Of a stretch of 64,000 nt of DNA, positions 21,820 to 35,719 are shown one piece after another; positions within the stretch are counted from its first letter, which is position 1; every line of letters begins with the position of its first letter. The position numbers were made by a program, and so were the translations under genes. Under the pieces are notes generated by a model. It was not told where the DNA came from, made no database searches, and was given only the letters and a program-made list of their open reading frames with translations. The stretch comes from Epiperipatus broadwayi (lineage: Eukaryota; Onychophora; Udeonychophora; Euonychophora; Peripatidae). The DNA is taken from NCBI GenBank assembly GCA_028023455.1, contig JAQFVV010000018.1, forward strand, positions 8,093,274 to 8,157,273, read 5' to 3'.

Positions 21820-23590
21820 GGGTAAGCCAGGCCGAGTCATAACTATGAGCCTTTGGTGTTCCAAATATAACATGAGCAGGGGATGAAGTGCTTTCTTCCT
21901 CTATAATTAAAATATCAGAAATATCATCACCCACAAGCCTGTGAAACCTATGCCAGCAATGTTGAAGATGATGACTTGATAGTCACCGTTTGAAAATAAA
22001 ACCCAATTATAGAATGCTCTATGTGATGACTTGATGAAATTAATTAAAGTCAAATGAGCTTTTAACTAAAACTATTTAAAGCATTATAAAATTATATTAA
22101 TCATGCCCCAAATATCATGCCCTTTCTGAATCTAAATAGCAAGTAACTGAAATTTGAATTTGAATATATTTGATTCCTTTATCGGCCCTTTTGCAAAAAC
22201 ATTTCAACATTATATATAAATAAATACACATTGGTGACTATGAGAAAATAGCTGGGGCATAGATTAGTGATGGAGCTGATAATTTATTATTAGCCAATTA
22301 TAAAAATAACAAACATTTAATAGTTTCTTTCAACTTGATGATTAATAGAACATATAAATTTAGTTCTAATGGGCGAGAATTACTATTAGATTTAATATTA
22401 TATTATTTGCATAAAGAAAATGGAACAAAGGAGCTCATCAAGTCGAAGGATTATTGGCATATAATTAAAAATAAACAACATTAACAAATTACACAAATAT
22501 ATATAATATAATAAATGAACTGCCATCGTAAGAAAGGAAAGTTAAACTTAAAGACTAGAAGTTGAGAGAATTTATATAATTTAAAATAGTATAAATAAAA
22601 GGTTTTACACAGAGTATTACATTTATAAATGAGAAGAGCTCTTAAAGGGAGTGTAAAGTAAAGTTTGGAAACTGGCCAGAAAATTTAAGGTTCATTATGG
22701 AAATATATTACCCATTTCTTCTGGGGCTGGTTCCCTTAGTTTACAAATCCAGGTTGGTAAAATGTATGCACGCATTTAGTTGATTACTTGAACAGTATTT
22801 TAATGAGTTTTCAGACTTTAGCAGCATGATTGGTCCAGAAAAGATTTAGCAGCTTCATCGAAGATTTTCAGGGGACTTCAGGAACCGCAGCCAGATTCCT
22901 GACGTTTTAGCCCTTCACCATGATCGAAACACTATTTAATTTTATAATTTAAAAACACACAGAGTTGACTGCACTTCTCTACAACAAAGATGGCTTCCAC
23001 CCTCTCCAAACTTTTCAGAGCTATATATACTGCATTTGATGCCTCCGAGCTAGTGCTTCTTTCATTATCAATGTTACAAAATTTACTGGTTGTTTTTAGA
23101 TACATCCCTTCGATAAGGCTTTCAAACTCATTAACTTGAATTTATTTTCTAATTAGAAAATGAATTCTTAAAATCAGAAAAATGATTTTAATTAGGAAAT
23201 CCTTACATTTTAAATACTTATCTTTTTTTCTAATTAATAAAACTTTACCTATTGTTTTTGGAAAGGGAAAATCTGAAAGCTTATCGAAAGAATGTAGCTT
23301 TTAATCAATAAAACTTTAACAAATTATTTAAAAATAAAATCAAACATTCCCGACTCAACATTCGAACAATTATATATATTTAAATATTTACAAATATATA
23401 CGCACAATCCACACAGTTATAATATATATAAATTCATGAATAATTCTATCATGAATTTATTAATAGGATTGATCAATTTAAACCTGAAACGAATTAATTT
23501 TAATACACATTTCTGTAATAGTTTTTCTTTATGGAAATTAGCGTGGACTGAGCGTATAAAGCCCCATTGCATCGGAAATTTAAGGTTAGT
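21820..23590. other. Intergenic / decayed repeat, no gene seen
   Basis: 21840-21960 resembles 16700-16920 (see there). The remainder is AT-rich with no readable protein. Confidence 0.35.
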
Positions 23591-23619
23591 ACTAGGGGTT
23601 TGAAGTGGGATTATGGCTA

Positions 23620-23850
23620 GATGTCATGAAGCTAGGATCGAACTCAGATCCGACTGCTTCAATATATATATATGTGTGTGTTTAGGAGATGATGACCTGG
23701 ACCAACTGATAGGTGTTGTTTCAGCACAAAATATGTATATTGGAGATCATTTATCTTTATCACATCATGTATGTTTCCATGTGTATATGATGTATAAGAT
23801 GGAGTGGATAGCTATAAGGAGCTTGAAAGTCTGAGTTCAAATCTTTTCTA
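23620..23850 (+). mobile_element. Short retroposon with hammerhead-like fold, copy 2
   Basis: Same family as 20150-20300, opposite strand. At 23688-23752: GATGAT, spacer, CCAA, CTGATAGGTG (core with two changes), loop, CAGCAC, AAAA, ATATGTATA, TTGG, spacer, ATCATT; the GATGAT/ATCATT and CCAA/TTGG helices are both preserved. The tRNA-like tail GTGGATAGCTATAAGG...GTCTGAGTTCAAATC ends near 23842. A small hairpin (GGATC...GATCC) precedes it at 23630. Confidence 0.5.
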
Positions 23851-23859
23851 AAAATTTGT

Positions 23860-26570
23860 ATTGTAAATTAGACTCTATTTACTAAGTTTGAAAATGGAAA
23901 GTTTACAACAAAATTAAATATTATAAAAAAAAATATTTTAAATTTAAAAGTCATTTACAAATGCTTGTTAATTAGCTGATGCCTATTTAGCTGTCAGTAA
24001 TTAATTTGTTCAATTTCAATGAGACATGACAAAGGCAAGATAATAACTTGCCCAGTATTGGCAAAGTAAATGATTTTATAAGCCAGAAAATGATGTTTAT
24101 TGGGCACGAAGATTGACTTTTCCACAACATTTTTTCCTTTTACCAGCTACCGATTAAACAAAATGAATGAACAAGCAGGTGCAGCGACCATTTTCAAGAA
24201 ATTCGGACAAATTTATCGCCTTCTTTTACGTCAATGCTTCCAAGCTATGAAAATAAACAAAAACTATGGCAACCTTGCAATAAAATTTTAAAATGATCTT
24301 TTATCATGTTTTTGCGTTCTAAAACATTTTGAAATTCTTTTAAAGATTGATTACAATATATTTTGATGAATACGTTTTGAACAATAATTATTTTTTAAAA
24401 ATGTATAAGTATATGTGAAAAAAAATTTTTTTTTATGATGAATTATATTATCTTACATCTAAATAGCAACTTAATGCATTTGAAATAACAGATTTTTCTT
24501 TCATTCTCCCCTTTTTCAATTATAAAACACTATTGTTCTTTAAAACACAATATCTTTTAAAAAAGTAAATAAACTTTTAAAAAAGTAAGATAACAATGCA
24601 CACTTATTATTTCTGGCTATTATTATTGAATTCGTTATATTTCAATTTTAATTTAAATATGTGCTAATATTTAAATACAATATTCATTTATGTACTCTCA
24701 AATTATATATTCACATCCGTAAAATGTGTTTAAACATAAAATGCACATTTATGGTACATCAAAATAAAATGTATATGATATAGTACCAATATTACATTTG
24801 TTTACTTTAGCGCGGCAAAAATATTGAGACATTGACTTAAAAAAATTGAACTTATGATAAAAATCCAACCAAACAAATGAATATAATGTATAGTTCATAA
24901 AACATTTCAAATACAAGTAAGAACTTATATGCAAGTAAAATTATTATATACAAGTAAGAACTTGCATATAATAATCTTTAATTAATAAACTATCTTTTTT
25001 ATGTTAATATACCTTGTCTCTGTGGTTATAATATATATATTGGGAAAGGAAAAATATTAGATTTGATTGAAAAATGAGGTTTTAGAATAACTATCTATCT
25101 GATAGAAAGAGAGACAGAAGGAAAAAAGGAAAAAAGAAATTGGTTAATATTAAATTACCAATAGTGTTTTGTAAATTACCGAAAAAAAATTATTAATTAA
25201 ATAAATAATAAGTGCTAATTCTTTAATTGTCAAGAAGTTTAATATATATATATGAGGAGGATGTAGGTATCTTACTGTTTGCGGTAGAGGTATTTTTAGT
25301 GTTACAATGTGATTAATGTGATTGTTTGTTTGTTTTTACAAATAGTCTTAAATGTATTAATAAAATAAAACATTATTATAGCAATATAAGTTTTCTTCAA
25401 ATATTACTTATTTTTTTCTATTCCAAAATTGTTTCATAGAAATTTTTTTTTAAGATTATAGAAGATTATAGAAATTGTTTTTAGTTTAATATAAAAGTCA
25501 GCTATAATAATAATAACAATCGTAATATTCGAAATATGATTAAGTAAAAACTTAAGAGCATTAGTAAAATTAGAATTTATTATGCGTGTGTAGGTTTTCT
25601 TTAATCAATTATACTTTTTTGATTTCAAAATTGATTCTAGAAACTATTTTCATGTAATATAAAAGTCGATCACAATAATAATATTGACGATATTTAAAAG
25701 ATTATTAAATATAAAATTTGTAACCTTTTATATAGATATTTATAATAAAAAAACATATTTTGCATTTTTTATTGGAAAATACTAAAATAATGTTAAATTG
25801 ACGTGTATGAATATTTAAAAAGATAATTACAACAAAAATTATTGTTATCTTATAAACATAATCAAAACATTATCGAGTCGGCTTATTTTATTTTACAAAA
25901 ATATTGATTTGTTAAGATAAACACAAAAGATGTATAAATAATAAATACAGCAACAAATCTAACTATTTTAACAAATTTTGTAATCTTTTTCAGAATTTTT
26001 TTTTTTAATTTTATTCTTTAGTTATTTTAATTGCTATTATTAAACTTTGCATAGAAGTTTTGTATATAATTTTTCAAATGCATTAATTTTTATCAAATAT
26101 TTATAAATAAATAAATAAATTTTAAGCGTGTGACATCTCTTGAAACACAAGGTAATAAACACATTTTATAATTTTTAAAAAAAATGAACTTAGAAAACAT
26201 TATAATAACATTAGACAACTTTAATAAAAGCAAGCTTCCATATAAAAAATAAAAAGTAGTATAATAAAAATATTCTACATGATTTATCTAAAATTAAATC
26301 TACATATTTTTTAATAAACTATTACTTAATCAATGTGTTTTCTCCCATGTATATAATTATATGTTTGAAATTTAAGTATGCCTACTCATTATGAATTAAA
26401 TTATGGCTATGTTGAAAATAAAAAAAAGATCGTGATTATTGTAGATCTATATAAATATATTTTAACTTTATTCAATTTCAAGTTTACTTCTAAAGTTAAA
26501 TAAGATTTAATAATTTTTAACCTAATAAGAAATTATTCATAATGTATATTTATTGAAAACTTGTTATGAA
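23860..26570. other. Intergenic, no gene seen
   Basis: Very AT-rich with A and T homopolymers. The short frames here are chance openings. Confidence 0.5.
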
Positions 26571-26599
26571 TAGATATTGTTAAAACGCAATCACATACA

Positions 26600-27240
26600 A
26601 AGTGTGTGTACACCAAATTCAGAATTAAAAAAAAACTACCTGAATATAAAAATTCACAACCAATGGTTTTATTGCCAAATCAGATTATTCAAGTGTAAAG
26701 TGACTCAAACACACAAAAAAATATATCCTATGCAGATTGTATGGGTCACAAAGACACTTCATCAATTGGGACATCAAATCACAGTGATAATTAATAAAAT
26801 TTATACTTAAATAAAAATGCTCAGATTTACAAATCACTCAATTTTTAGAAACACATTCTGATTGTAAATATTTTTCATTTAAATATAAAAAGATTACTTT
26901 TTTTACATAAATTGTTTGAAATATATTAAATATATATTGTAGCTTTGAGTTTTTGCATGCAACAGATGGACAGATTTTACCATGATAAGTAATAAAATTT
27001 ATATGTAAATGAAAATATGTAGACTACATTTTTAAAAACATATTCTGATTTCAAATATATTTTATTTAAACATAAGAGGGTTACTTTTTTACTCAGACTT
27101 CTGACAATAATTCAAAATAAACTAAATATTATATTGACTGCTATTGCTCTAAACCAAACAGACTTGGTACCATTTTGCTATGATAATAAAATTTATATGT
27201 AAATGTTAGATTTCCAAATTATTTAAACATCTTAATTTAT
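26600..27240. repeat. ~196-bp tandem repeat, about three diverged copies
   Basis: TAATAAAATTTATA recurs at 26792, 26990 and 27184 (spacings 198 and 194). Between the first two pairs the blocks ACACATTCTGATT and GATTACTTTTTT / GGTTACTTTTTT recur. Diverged satellite-like sequence, noncoding. Confidence 0.7.
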
Positions 27241-27249
27241 ATTAACAAA

Positions 27250-29060
27250 ATGGCACATTACTATTAGTAATTTATTTACAAATAAACTTATTTAAAACAT
27301 TAGCTCATAATAATTATGCATAGTAGATAAAGTAGTTTATCAATCATATTTTATAAATTTTTCTGTTGTGTGTTTATATGATTGTAGGATTAGAGTGATG
27401 AAGTCATATGTCTCATATGCAATTTTTTGACACCTATGTTGACTTTTTTAATATTAACATTATCATTTTTAATATGATATAATTTTTTTTACATGTTTTA
27501 CTGATCTGCTTATATTAGATTAATACTATAATGGAATTTTTATTTAGTAAAAGTTTGTAATTGAGCCAAAAATTACTAAAGACATTAGTAGGAAACTTTT
27601 TTAAAAAAAATTATTATTGTGCATTTCATTAATATAATATTATTATTTAATGTCCCTTTATTGATAATAACAACTTCATTTATAACCACTGATTGGGAAA
27701 GACCCTACAAATTTTTTATCTATTCTAGTAGAAGAAATCAATTGTTTGATTTTTTATTTATTCTAATCTATTATTACACAAAAGAAAGTACAAGGCATAG
27801 CTTCTAAAAATTTATAGAATAAACAATGTAAATGTGAAAATTTCTTCCTTTAAATAAATGTAATGTAAATTCTTAAAATATTTTGATATCTATATATCTG
27901 ATTACATAGTATGATTAAATAACAAGCATACAAAAATTATTTTATTATTGAACAAATATTTGAGATTGAGAAGCTAACTTTGGTAATAGAAAACATAACA
28001 AATTATGTAAGAGAGATTTTAAATAAAACAAAATAAAAAACCATGAGTTATTTTTAACTAATTAATATGTTGGTTATAGTCAACCTAGATTGCTATTTAT
28101 CAAATTATGGCCATCAAAGTCAGGAGAGTTAATATGTAAATAAAAAGTTGAAGATGTAAATAATTATATTTTTTAATATTCTATTGTCTCCATCTTCTTT
28201 TAAACAATATAATATAAAGTTCATTATGTTTTAATTATCTAATTTTCATTCATGGACTTGTGGAAGGTCTTTTTCACATGAAAAACATTTAGATATTTAG
28301 AAAAATAAATTATCATACTTGCAAATGCAGATATATTAAAATTTCACAAATTGATACTTATAATGTATAAATAATTGCTTGTTTTATTATACATATGATT
28401 CTGAATCATGTTTTATTGCAAATGTGGTAATAACATTGTCCTAATTTTTTGTGTGTTTGAATTCTGATTCAATGCATATAATGCTAACAAAGAACTGATT
28501 TCACATTGACATGATCAAAATAACATTGTAAAACATTTAGGTAAAGAAAGTAACAGAAAAATTTGTATTACTGCATAATCAATGTTTCTACAATTATATC
28601 ACTTCACATATGATATTGAATATAGGTCATAAATTATACAATTCTAGCAAAAAGTAACAAAATGTTATTATTTTTTGATTTTCAAAAAAGACATAGATCA
28701 TGCAAACCTGGTGTCTTGATAAATATGAGGTCTTGGACCATCATAATATACTCAGGCCAGTTCTATTCATGAGATTAGGGGCACTGAAATTTAGCTTGCA
28801 CAAAAGCACCTCTTCCCCATGTAGTGGCCTATATGTAATAACCTATTTATTACATAATTCTACCTTACTTTTGATATGAAAGTAAATGGAATGTATGATA
28901 GAATCATGGGATAGTAGATTAGTATATATTTGTTTCATTTGTCATTTGTATTACTTTTCACTTCTTGAAAAGTCTTTCTTGGCAGTTGTAAATTTTGTAA
29001 TTTTACCTAGTTTTGTTAATTTTGAATTTGGTGAATTTGTTTGTTATATTAACTTTTTGG
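27250..29060. other. Intergenic, no gene seen
   Basis: AT-rich, nothing recognised. The frames at 27619 and 28886 are chance openings; the latter reads into the TA tract. Confidence 0.5.
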
Positions 29061-29062
29061 CT

Positions 29063-29168
<106 letters not shown>

Positions 29169-29169
29169 A

Positions 29170-32100
29170 ACCCTTTAAAGTGTGGTCAACTACATAATAT
29201 CACCAAAACATAAGTGCGCTGAGAATCGTAACCTCGATCACTGATCAATTCCCACTACACATTGTCAGCTATTAAGAGCTGTATCCAAAAGCATATTATG
29301 CTATCTATTTTATGCACCAAGGACCACAACCAACATCTAGAGCAACTTACCACAGACCAAACTAATGATCTAACATAAACTTTTATGATTTAATTTGATC
29401 GCAGCCAGGGTGTACCGCAAAGACCTATCATAGTAGTGTGATAAAATACATTAAACAAATTATAAGTGCAATGTTATTATGTTACAAACCTTAATTTGCG
29501 ATTTTTATTGTATGAGACCCGATGGCCGACCGTGTACCAGATGGCATAATTTGTGGAAACACATAATATTATGAAATTTTAAACCATCTATATGATTTTT
29601 AATACAAATGCTAGTCCAGGTAAAGCTTTGCAATAAATAAACATAAATACTTGGGTTCTTTTTATAGTTTACTATATCACTGAGACTCTTTTTAATACTG
29701 ACAAATGACAATTTAAAATGTTAAGTAAATATATTCAATCATATCATTATTTGGTAAATCTGTTTACAGGTTTACTAATCAATTTGTATTGTATACTAGA
29801 ATCAACTACGCAAAGCCAAAATGATGGAAAAGGTAAATGGGATTTTATTGTACCCTACACATCATAAACTACCAAAGACTAAAAGCATCCAAATGTTTTC
29901 TCAAAATATCACTAAACTCTGATATCATGTTGACAATGGTATGTACTTCATGTATGCTCTATCCAAGGTTTATGATTTCTGATTTTAAGAATGACACATA
30001 GCAACGGCACAGTAAGTTTAATTATAAATCAACGTTTATTTACAAATTTATCAATAATAAGTAATTAATTCTAATGTGATAATTAAAAAAAAACATAAGT
30101 AAACAAATAAAATAAATAAATTATAATTCCATCGACTTTCTTCACTAACATATCATAGGTACGGTTTTAAAAACCTAATCATACCTTATTTCAATTTGAT
30201 ATAATGAATCTTGAGCAAATTATACTAAATTCAACATCAACTCATGAAGTATTTAACGTCATTTCCAGATTCAATAAATCCATACCGTAAAATTATAATA
30301 ATATAATAACTAATATTATATCTGTAGGATTTAGCTATAATGCAATCATTAAATAAAATGAAAATGTAAACTTACACTCCGGTAAATAATAATCAACCGA
30401 CAGTTAATTATTATGAAGTAACTTGAATAGAATGTCCTGCTACAATTTGATGATCTAACTTATGAATTATGCTTACAAATGGAAGAAGATGATTTAGCAG
30501 ATTAACTAAAATACTTTGCCCAACTTATATCTATGAAGTAAAACATATTCCTGTGGATGCGTTCATCTACACATAGGAATTAAATAATACTAAACGCTTT
30601 GTGGATTGATACACCATCATAAAGTAATACGTATAATTACACAATTCCGCGGATTAACCACCAGCGCTGGAATGAGTGTAAAATACAAAAAAATGGCAAT
30701 TAAATAATCTGCGGATTAACCACCGGCACAGATTAATACCTTTCAACATTAAAAAACAACATTACTATTTACCTCATATTAAAGTGCAAAATCATCCTCC
30801 TCAGTTACTCTGATCATTCAGAAAACACTAACACTTTAGCAAATGTGGGTTCTTGCATAATAAAATGTTACACTAATCAGGACAACTAATGTACTAACTT
30901 ATCTTACTTAAAATAAAACATGTGTAATGCAATATAAGTAATATTAGCATAGGAATATAAATCTGGAAAGACTCACAAAATACCTCACAAAGATTGATAC
31001 ATCTCATGAATTCATTTAGTACTTTTCAAGCCCTTTTCGCAAGCGCTATTCTCTTGAATAAGTATTTTATTCAACCCCTATTAATTTAAACTTAATAAAA
31101 TATAACTTATGAACTTCACATGCAAGTTCATATAACGATAAAATTAAAGTAATGAATTATTCATCAAATACATAAAATCTAATGGGTGTGTGTGTGATAT
31201 AAATTAAATGTATAGCATTTTATAGTTCAATATATGAATTTTAGCAGGTGTGTGTGTCACAAATTAGATTGTATAGCATTTTATAATGACAAATATGATC
31301 CGTGAAATCCATATACGATGTGTCGAACAATAAATGTACAAAGTAACAGCTATAATTATAGTTGAATTTCCTACATGTAATTTTATCCATTTGTGTTAGT
31401 TATTATAATCACTATTAGATTAACGATTTTACGTGGCTCCATAAACAAGAAACAATTTCAAAAACATGACAAGCAGAACTTAAATGAAAATGTTTTTCAA
31501 AAGTTATTAATCTCTACATTTCTCTATTAAAATGTTCCAAGTTTATTACATCCATGCTAATATTTATTTATCCACGCTTAAATCTAGGAATAACAATTAC
31601 AGCAATTTATTTAATCATTCCACACTGACGATAAAATTAGAAAATAGCTTCGATCAATTATTGAAGACTGTTTATTATCCAAATGACAAACAAATTAACT
31701 AGAAAATATATTACTGGCATTATAAAGTTAAATATCAATCAATACTATATTTTTATTAGAATTTGAAACGGAAATATTAAACTATGTTGATAACTTTAAC
31801 ATTTTACTTTAATTTAAACTTCTTCTTTTTTAAAAAGCAAATTTTCATATTTATAAAACTTCTGTAATTAAAATACTTATTTAAATTTTCCAAATTGTAG
31901 AACAATAAACATTTTAAAACATACCAAATTCTTGCAATTAATTCTTTTAAACTGGGAAGCTCCGACATTTTAAATGTAATATTGGGAAATTATTACCGGT
32001 GATTTGATCCACTTGGCCAGCCGACTTGAACAGACTTTTAAATTTAGCAATTCATCTTATAATTAAATACCACGATATTATTTTTACGTTTATAGAAAAT

Positions 32101-32600
32101 TTGTGGTAATCCGTTTACTTGTTAACTATTTTAAAATAAGCTTATCAAATTTACACCATTTGCCTTTTTACCATTTCTTTTCTTTCTCTCTCCCTCCAAA
32201 AGCAAACTAACAGACGATCTCCCTCTAAATTCGCGCTCTTTTCCTTTTTTTTACATTAAGACGCTTACGTAATTACTGTATTTATTTTTAATAATTTATT
32301 TTAATTGAACAAATGGTTTTTTGTTAATTTAATAGAAATAATTTTTAAGATCACTTTAAACAAATAAAACAAAATATTATTTTTTAATACTATTTTACCA
32401 AATTTAATGTGTTGTTAAAATTTTTAAAAGTTAAACATTATGATATGAATTAGCATATGGAACGAAGCAAATTTAAATTTATTAAAATAATATAAGAGAG
32501 TAATCTGTTCAAAGTGCAAATCAAGCCAATCAAATCACCAAAGAAGACAGAGAAATTTTTTATACTAGTTACATCAATTATTATATTTTATGCTAAAATA
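29170..32600. other. Intergenic with small local repeats
   Basis: GCGGATTAACCACCxGC occurs twice (about 30648 and 30710), and a GTGTGTGTG...TATAGCATTTTATA unit of about 75 bp occurs twice at 31175-31285. No gene recognised. Confidence 0.4.
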
Positions 32601-32603
32601 TAT

Positions 32604-32643
32604 GGTTACAATATATATATATATATATATATATATTGTAACC
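32604..32643. repeat. GGTTACAATA(TA)nTATTGTAACC palindrome
   Basis: A perfect palindrome of about 40 bases, with GGTTACAATA at one end and its complement at the other around a TA core. The same TATTGTAACC right end occurs after the TA tract at 29166. Confidence 0.85.
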
Positions 32644-32696
32644 TTTTATTTATATATGATGCAAATATATTGACATTTTCTAAAAGCTAAAAGAAA

Positions 32697-32986
32697 AAGT
32701 AAATTTAATGATAAGATGTAATATGTTGGACTATTTCCATCATTTATGAGTGAATATTGAATGTATAGAAAATTTTCAACTTTATTTAAACTTTTCAAAT
32801 ACAAACAACTTGTTAGTAATAACACACAAATAGACAATACAGGTTAGTAATTACACAACGTTTCGAGTAGTATTATTCTCCACTCTTCTTCAGGTGTTGC
32901 TGGCCTATATGCACAGTGACAATATTCGCTTAGAAGTTGAACTCGCACCTTTAGATTCTTGTATATTGAATTTAAGGCGTTGCCTT
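32697..32986 (-). mobile_element. tRNA-derived SINE with hammerhead-like body, copy 1
   Basis: Minus-strand copy of the family seen at 32987-33415, 61030-61215 and 61457-61795. In element orientation: GTTGCCTTAAATTCAATATACAAGAATC, a box B-like GGTGCGAGTTCAACTTCT, AATATTGTCACTG, CCAGCAACACCTGAAGAAG...CTCGAAACGTTGTGT, then an AT-rich tail ending near TGGAAATAGTCCAACATATTACATC. It is head-to-head with the next copy, giving a ~700-bp palindrome centred at about 32985. Confidence 0.72.
32853..32897 (-). ncRNA. Hammerhead-like fold in SINE body
   Basis: Stem I ACAC/GTGT; CTGAAGA (one change from CTGATGA); stem II GAG-TGG against CTA-CTC with a nine-base loop; GAAA; self-complementary ACGT as minimal stem III; T at the cleavage position. 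Very short stem III is usual in Penelope-type hammerheads. The changed core base makes activity doubtful. Confidence 0.45.
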
Positions 32987-33415
32987 AAATTCAATATACA
33001 AGAATCTAAAGGTGCGTTGCCTTAAATTCAATATACAAGAATCTAAAGGTGCGAGTTCAACTTCTAAGCGAATATTGTCACTGTGCATATAGGTTGCCTT
33101 AAATTCAATATACAAGAATCTAAAGGTGCGAGTTCAACTTCTAAGTGAATATTGTCACTGTGCATATAGGCCAGCAACACTTGAAGAAGAGTGGAGAATA
33201 ATACTACTCGAAACGTTGTGTAATTACTAACCTGTATTGTCTATTTGTGTGTTATTACTAACAAGTTGTTTGTATTTGAAAAGTTTAAATAAAGTTTAAA
33301 ATTTTCTATACATTCAATATTCAGTCATAAATGATGGAAATAGTCCAACATATTACATCTTATAATATACCATCATTACTAACCTTCAGACAAATAAATT
33401 TAATGATGTTTTAAA
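32987..33415 (+). mobile_element. tRNA-derived SINE, copy 2, with internal 78-bp duplication
   Basis: Plus-strand partner of the preceding copy. The head segment is repeated: a partial unit at 32987-33015, then full ~78-bp units at 33016-33093 and 33094-33170, each running from GTTGCCTTAAATTC through the box B-like GGTGCGAGTTCAAC to GTGCATATAG. The body has GAAGAAGAGTGG...CTCGAAACGTTGTGT (33182-33221) and a tail with AAATAAAGTTTAAAA. There is no coding capacity. The A-box part of the tRNA head is absent here but present at 61457. Confidence 0.72.
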
Positions 33416-33449
33416 AAGACACGTTTAGATTTTTTTTTTTATTTGTGTA

Positions 33450-34775
33450 ATTTTTTTTTTTTTTAACGTACAATGAAATTTAAATTTTTTATACACATTT
33501 TTTTATGTAATTAAAAATAAAAGTTAAAATTGGAAAGAATAAAAGACATGCAGATTACTAATCCAGATAAACTAAAGAAAGAGAATTCCACATGCAGATT
33601 TCAATTAGTAAAATCTTTCTAACTCCGATTAAAGATAGCAGAATTATGTTTAAAAAAAAACTTTATAATTTAAATTTAAGAAAGAATGTACAAAATTATT
33701 ATCTTGTATGTTAATAAAAAGAACAAAAGACAATAGATGCGCAGAGATGTATAAAAATGGATCGCGAATATAAAAGGACAGAAAAACTTAAAACTGAGTC
33801 TTTTGTCTTTTCCTTAACTAGCAGCTTTCATTAGATCCGGGATAGAGAAAATATTTTATCCCAGACTACTCATAGGCAGGACTACCATTAATCATATGCT
33901 GAGGTGGAACATCATGTGAAGTGGAACCAATGAATTTACAGATACCTTCGATCGTATAGGTCACTCAGAAAAACCGTTGAATCTAGCCATTAGGACGGAC
34001 CAAGAACCTACAAAAATGTCGACAGAGGAAAACTATTTAATTTCAATGAGCTCTTCAAAATGCATACTACAAAACTTACTGGTAAGATTATTCATATCCC
34101 AATTGTGACTAAATTAAGCTTATAATATAATCCTGGTAGAGACATTAATTTTCTTATTCAAGAGACTTTTACTTAAAGAACTTTCTAGAAGAAATTTGGA
34201 AGTGAACTTTAATTGCTAAACTGTTTTAATTGATTGATTCATGTCTGGATTATCGTGCATGTATTCTTTCCAACTTATTAATAGTTTATCTTTTAAATAT
34301 TTTAATTTTTTTGAATAAAATATTTTACTTTTATCAACTTTTCATTGTGCGTTATTAATAATAGTTTATTAGAATTTAAATGAGTAATATTACCTTTGAC
34401 AATAGTTATTAACTAAGCCCCAGGTGTAATATTTTCTAAAAAATAACTAAGTTACGGGAAATCAAAACCCTGATTTTTTAAATTATTTCATTCTTAATTT
34501 ACTAAGTGCGACATGATAGATTTCAGCAGATTTTTGTATGAATCCTGGAACCCTTGGTAAAATAAATAAAAAAGCTGATTCCGCCAGCAACGTAAGTCAC
34601 AATAATTAGTAGGCCAGTTAATCAGGAAATATAACTAAGTTTTTAGAAATATGAATGAAATATTTATATTTTCTGTCTTCATATCTTGATTAACTTTTAT
34701 TTCATAGTGTGTAAAAAAAAAAAAGGCCTATCAGAATGTGTAAAACATGAAAAACGTTACAATATATTTATATAT
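33450..34775 (+). repeat. 1.3-kb block B of the dispersed duplication
   Basis: Counterpart of 12690-13990, same orientation. It has ACATGCAGATTACTAATCC, the exon-like end CTTACTG|GTAAGA near 34084, TATAATCCTGGTAGAGACATT, AGCTGATTCCGC and GTAGGCCAGTTAATCAGG. Both copies keep the GGTAAG donor-like site, but the putative exon differs by indels. Confidence 0.6.
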
Positions 34776-34779
34776 ATGG

Positions 34780-35710
34780 TAATATGAGGGGATAGAAAGC
34801 CACATGTAGTTTTACATGAAAAAACAATCTAGTCATGAATAAGTAAACATATAGAAATAATATATATATATATATAACCTAAGCATACTTAAAACACATT
34901 TTAATTTACTCATTTATATACTAAAAAGCATAACTAGTAAAACACTTAATCTATTAATCAAAAATTCGTTATTTATCCAAACTTGGAACAATTCTAATTT
35001 ATAAGTGCCATGCAAGTCAGAACATTTACCCAGTGCATATTCATGCCAAATTTCCTTACCCTTGTTACACTATTTCTTATAGAAACACTCAAAAATAGAG
35101 ACGATGAGACAAATTTTGATCATTATGTTGACAATAATAATAAATAATCGCCATGATCAAATTATAACATAACCTATCAAAATATCTGGTACTCACAGAT
35201 ATTAATCAAAACTAAAATAAATGAATGAATGAGGATGAGACCATCATATAAATCCCAACATCCAAATAACTTTATTGCAAAATATACATAAATAAAATAT
35301 GATACAAAATTAATTAATGATTAAGGAAATAATATTAAGGAAATAAGAAAATATCTAATATGAGTGAAATCTTAAACTCTCATTTTATCTATCTTAAAAT
35401 TTATTTTCAAATGTTTTTTTTATCAGAAATTTAGTACCATATCATTTTTATAAAAAATAGATAAATATATTGAAACTTATTTATATGAATGGTGAATAAA
35501 TCTAGATATCAATACTTATATCCATGCATACCTGTAAGAAAATAACTTAAAATAGTTATAAAACAATAACATATTTATATTGAATACACATTTCAATTAA
35601 ACATGTGTTTGTTTTTATTTTTAACGCAAATTAGTTTATTAAATATTTTACTTACGAATTTCGACAGAAATTTTGTATGACTATATCAAACTAATATCAG
35701 TTATTATAAT
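34780..35710. other. Intergenic, no gene seen
   Basis: AT-rich, short TA tract at 34860. Nothing recognised. Confidence 0.5.
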
Positions 35711-35719
35711 ATTTTTTAT

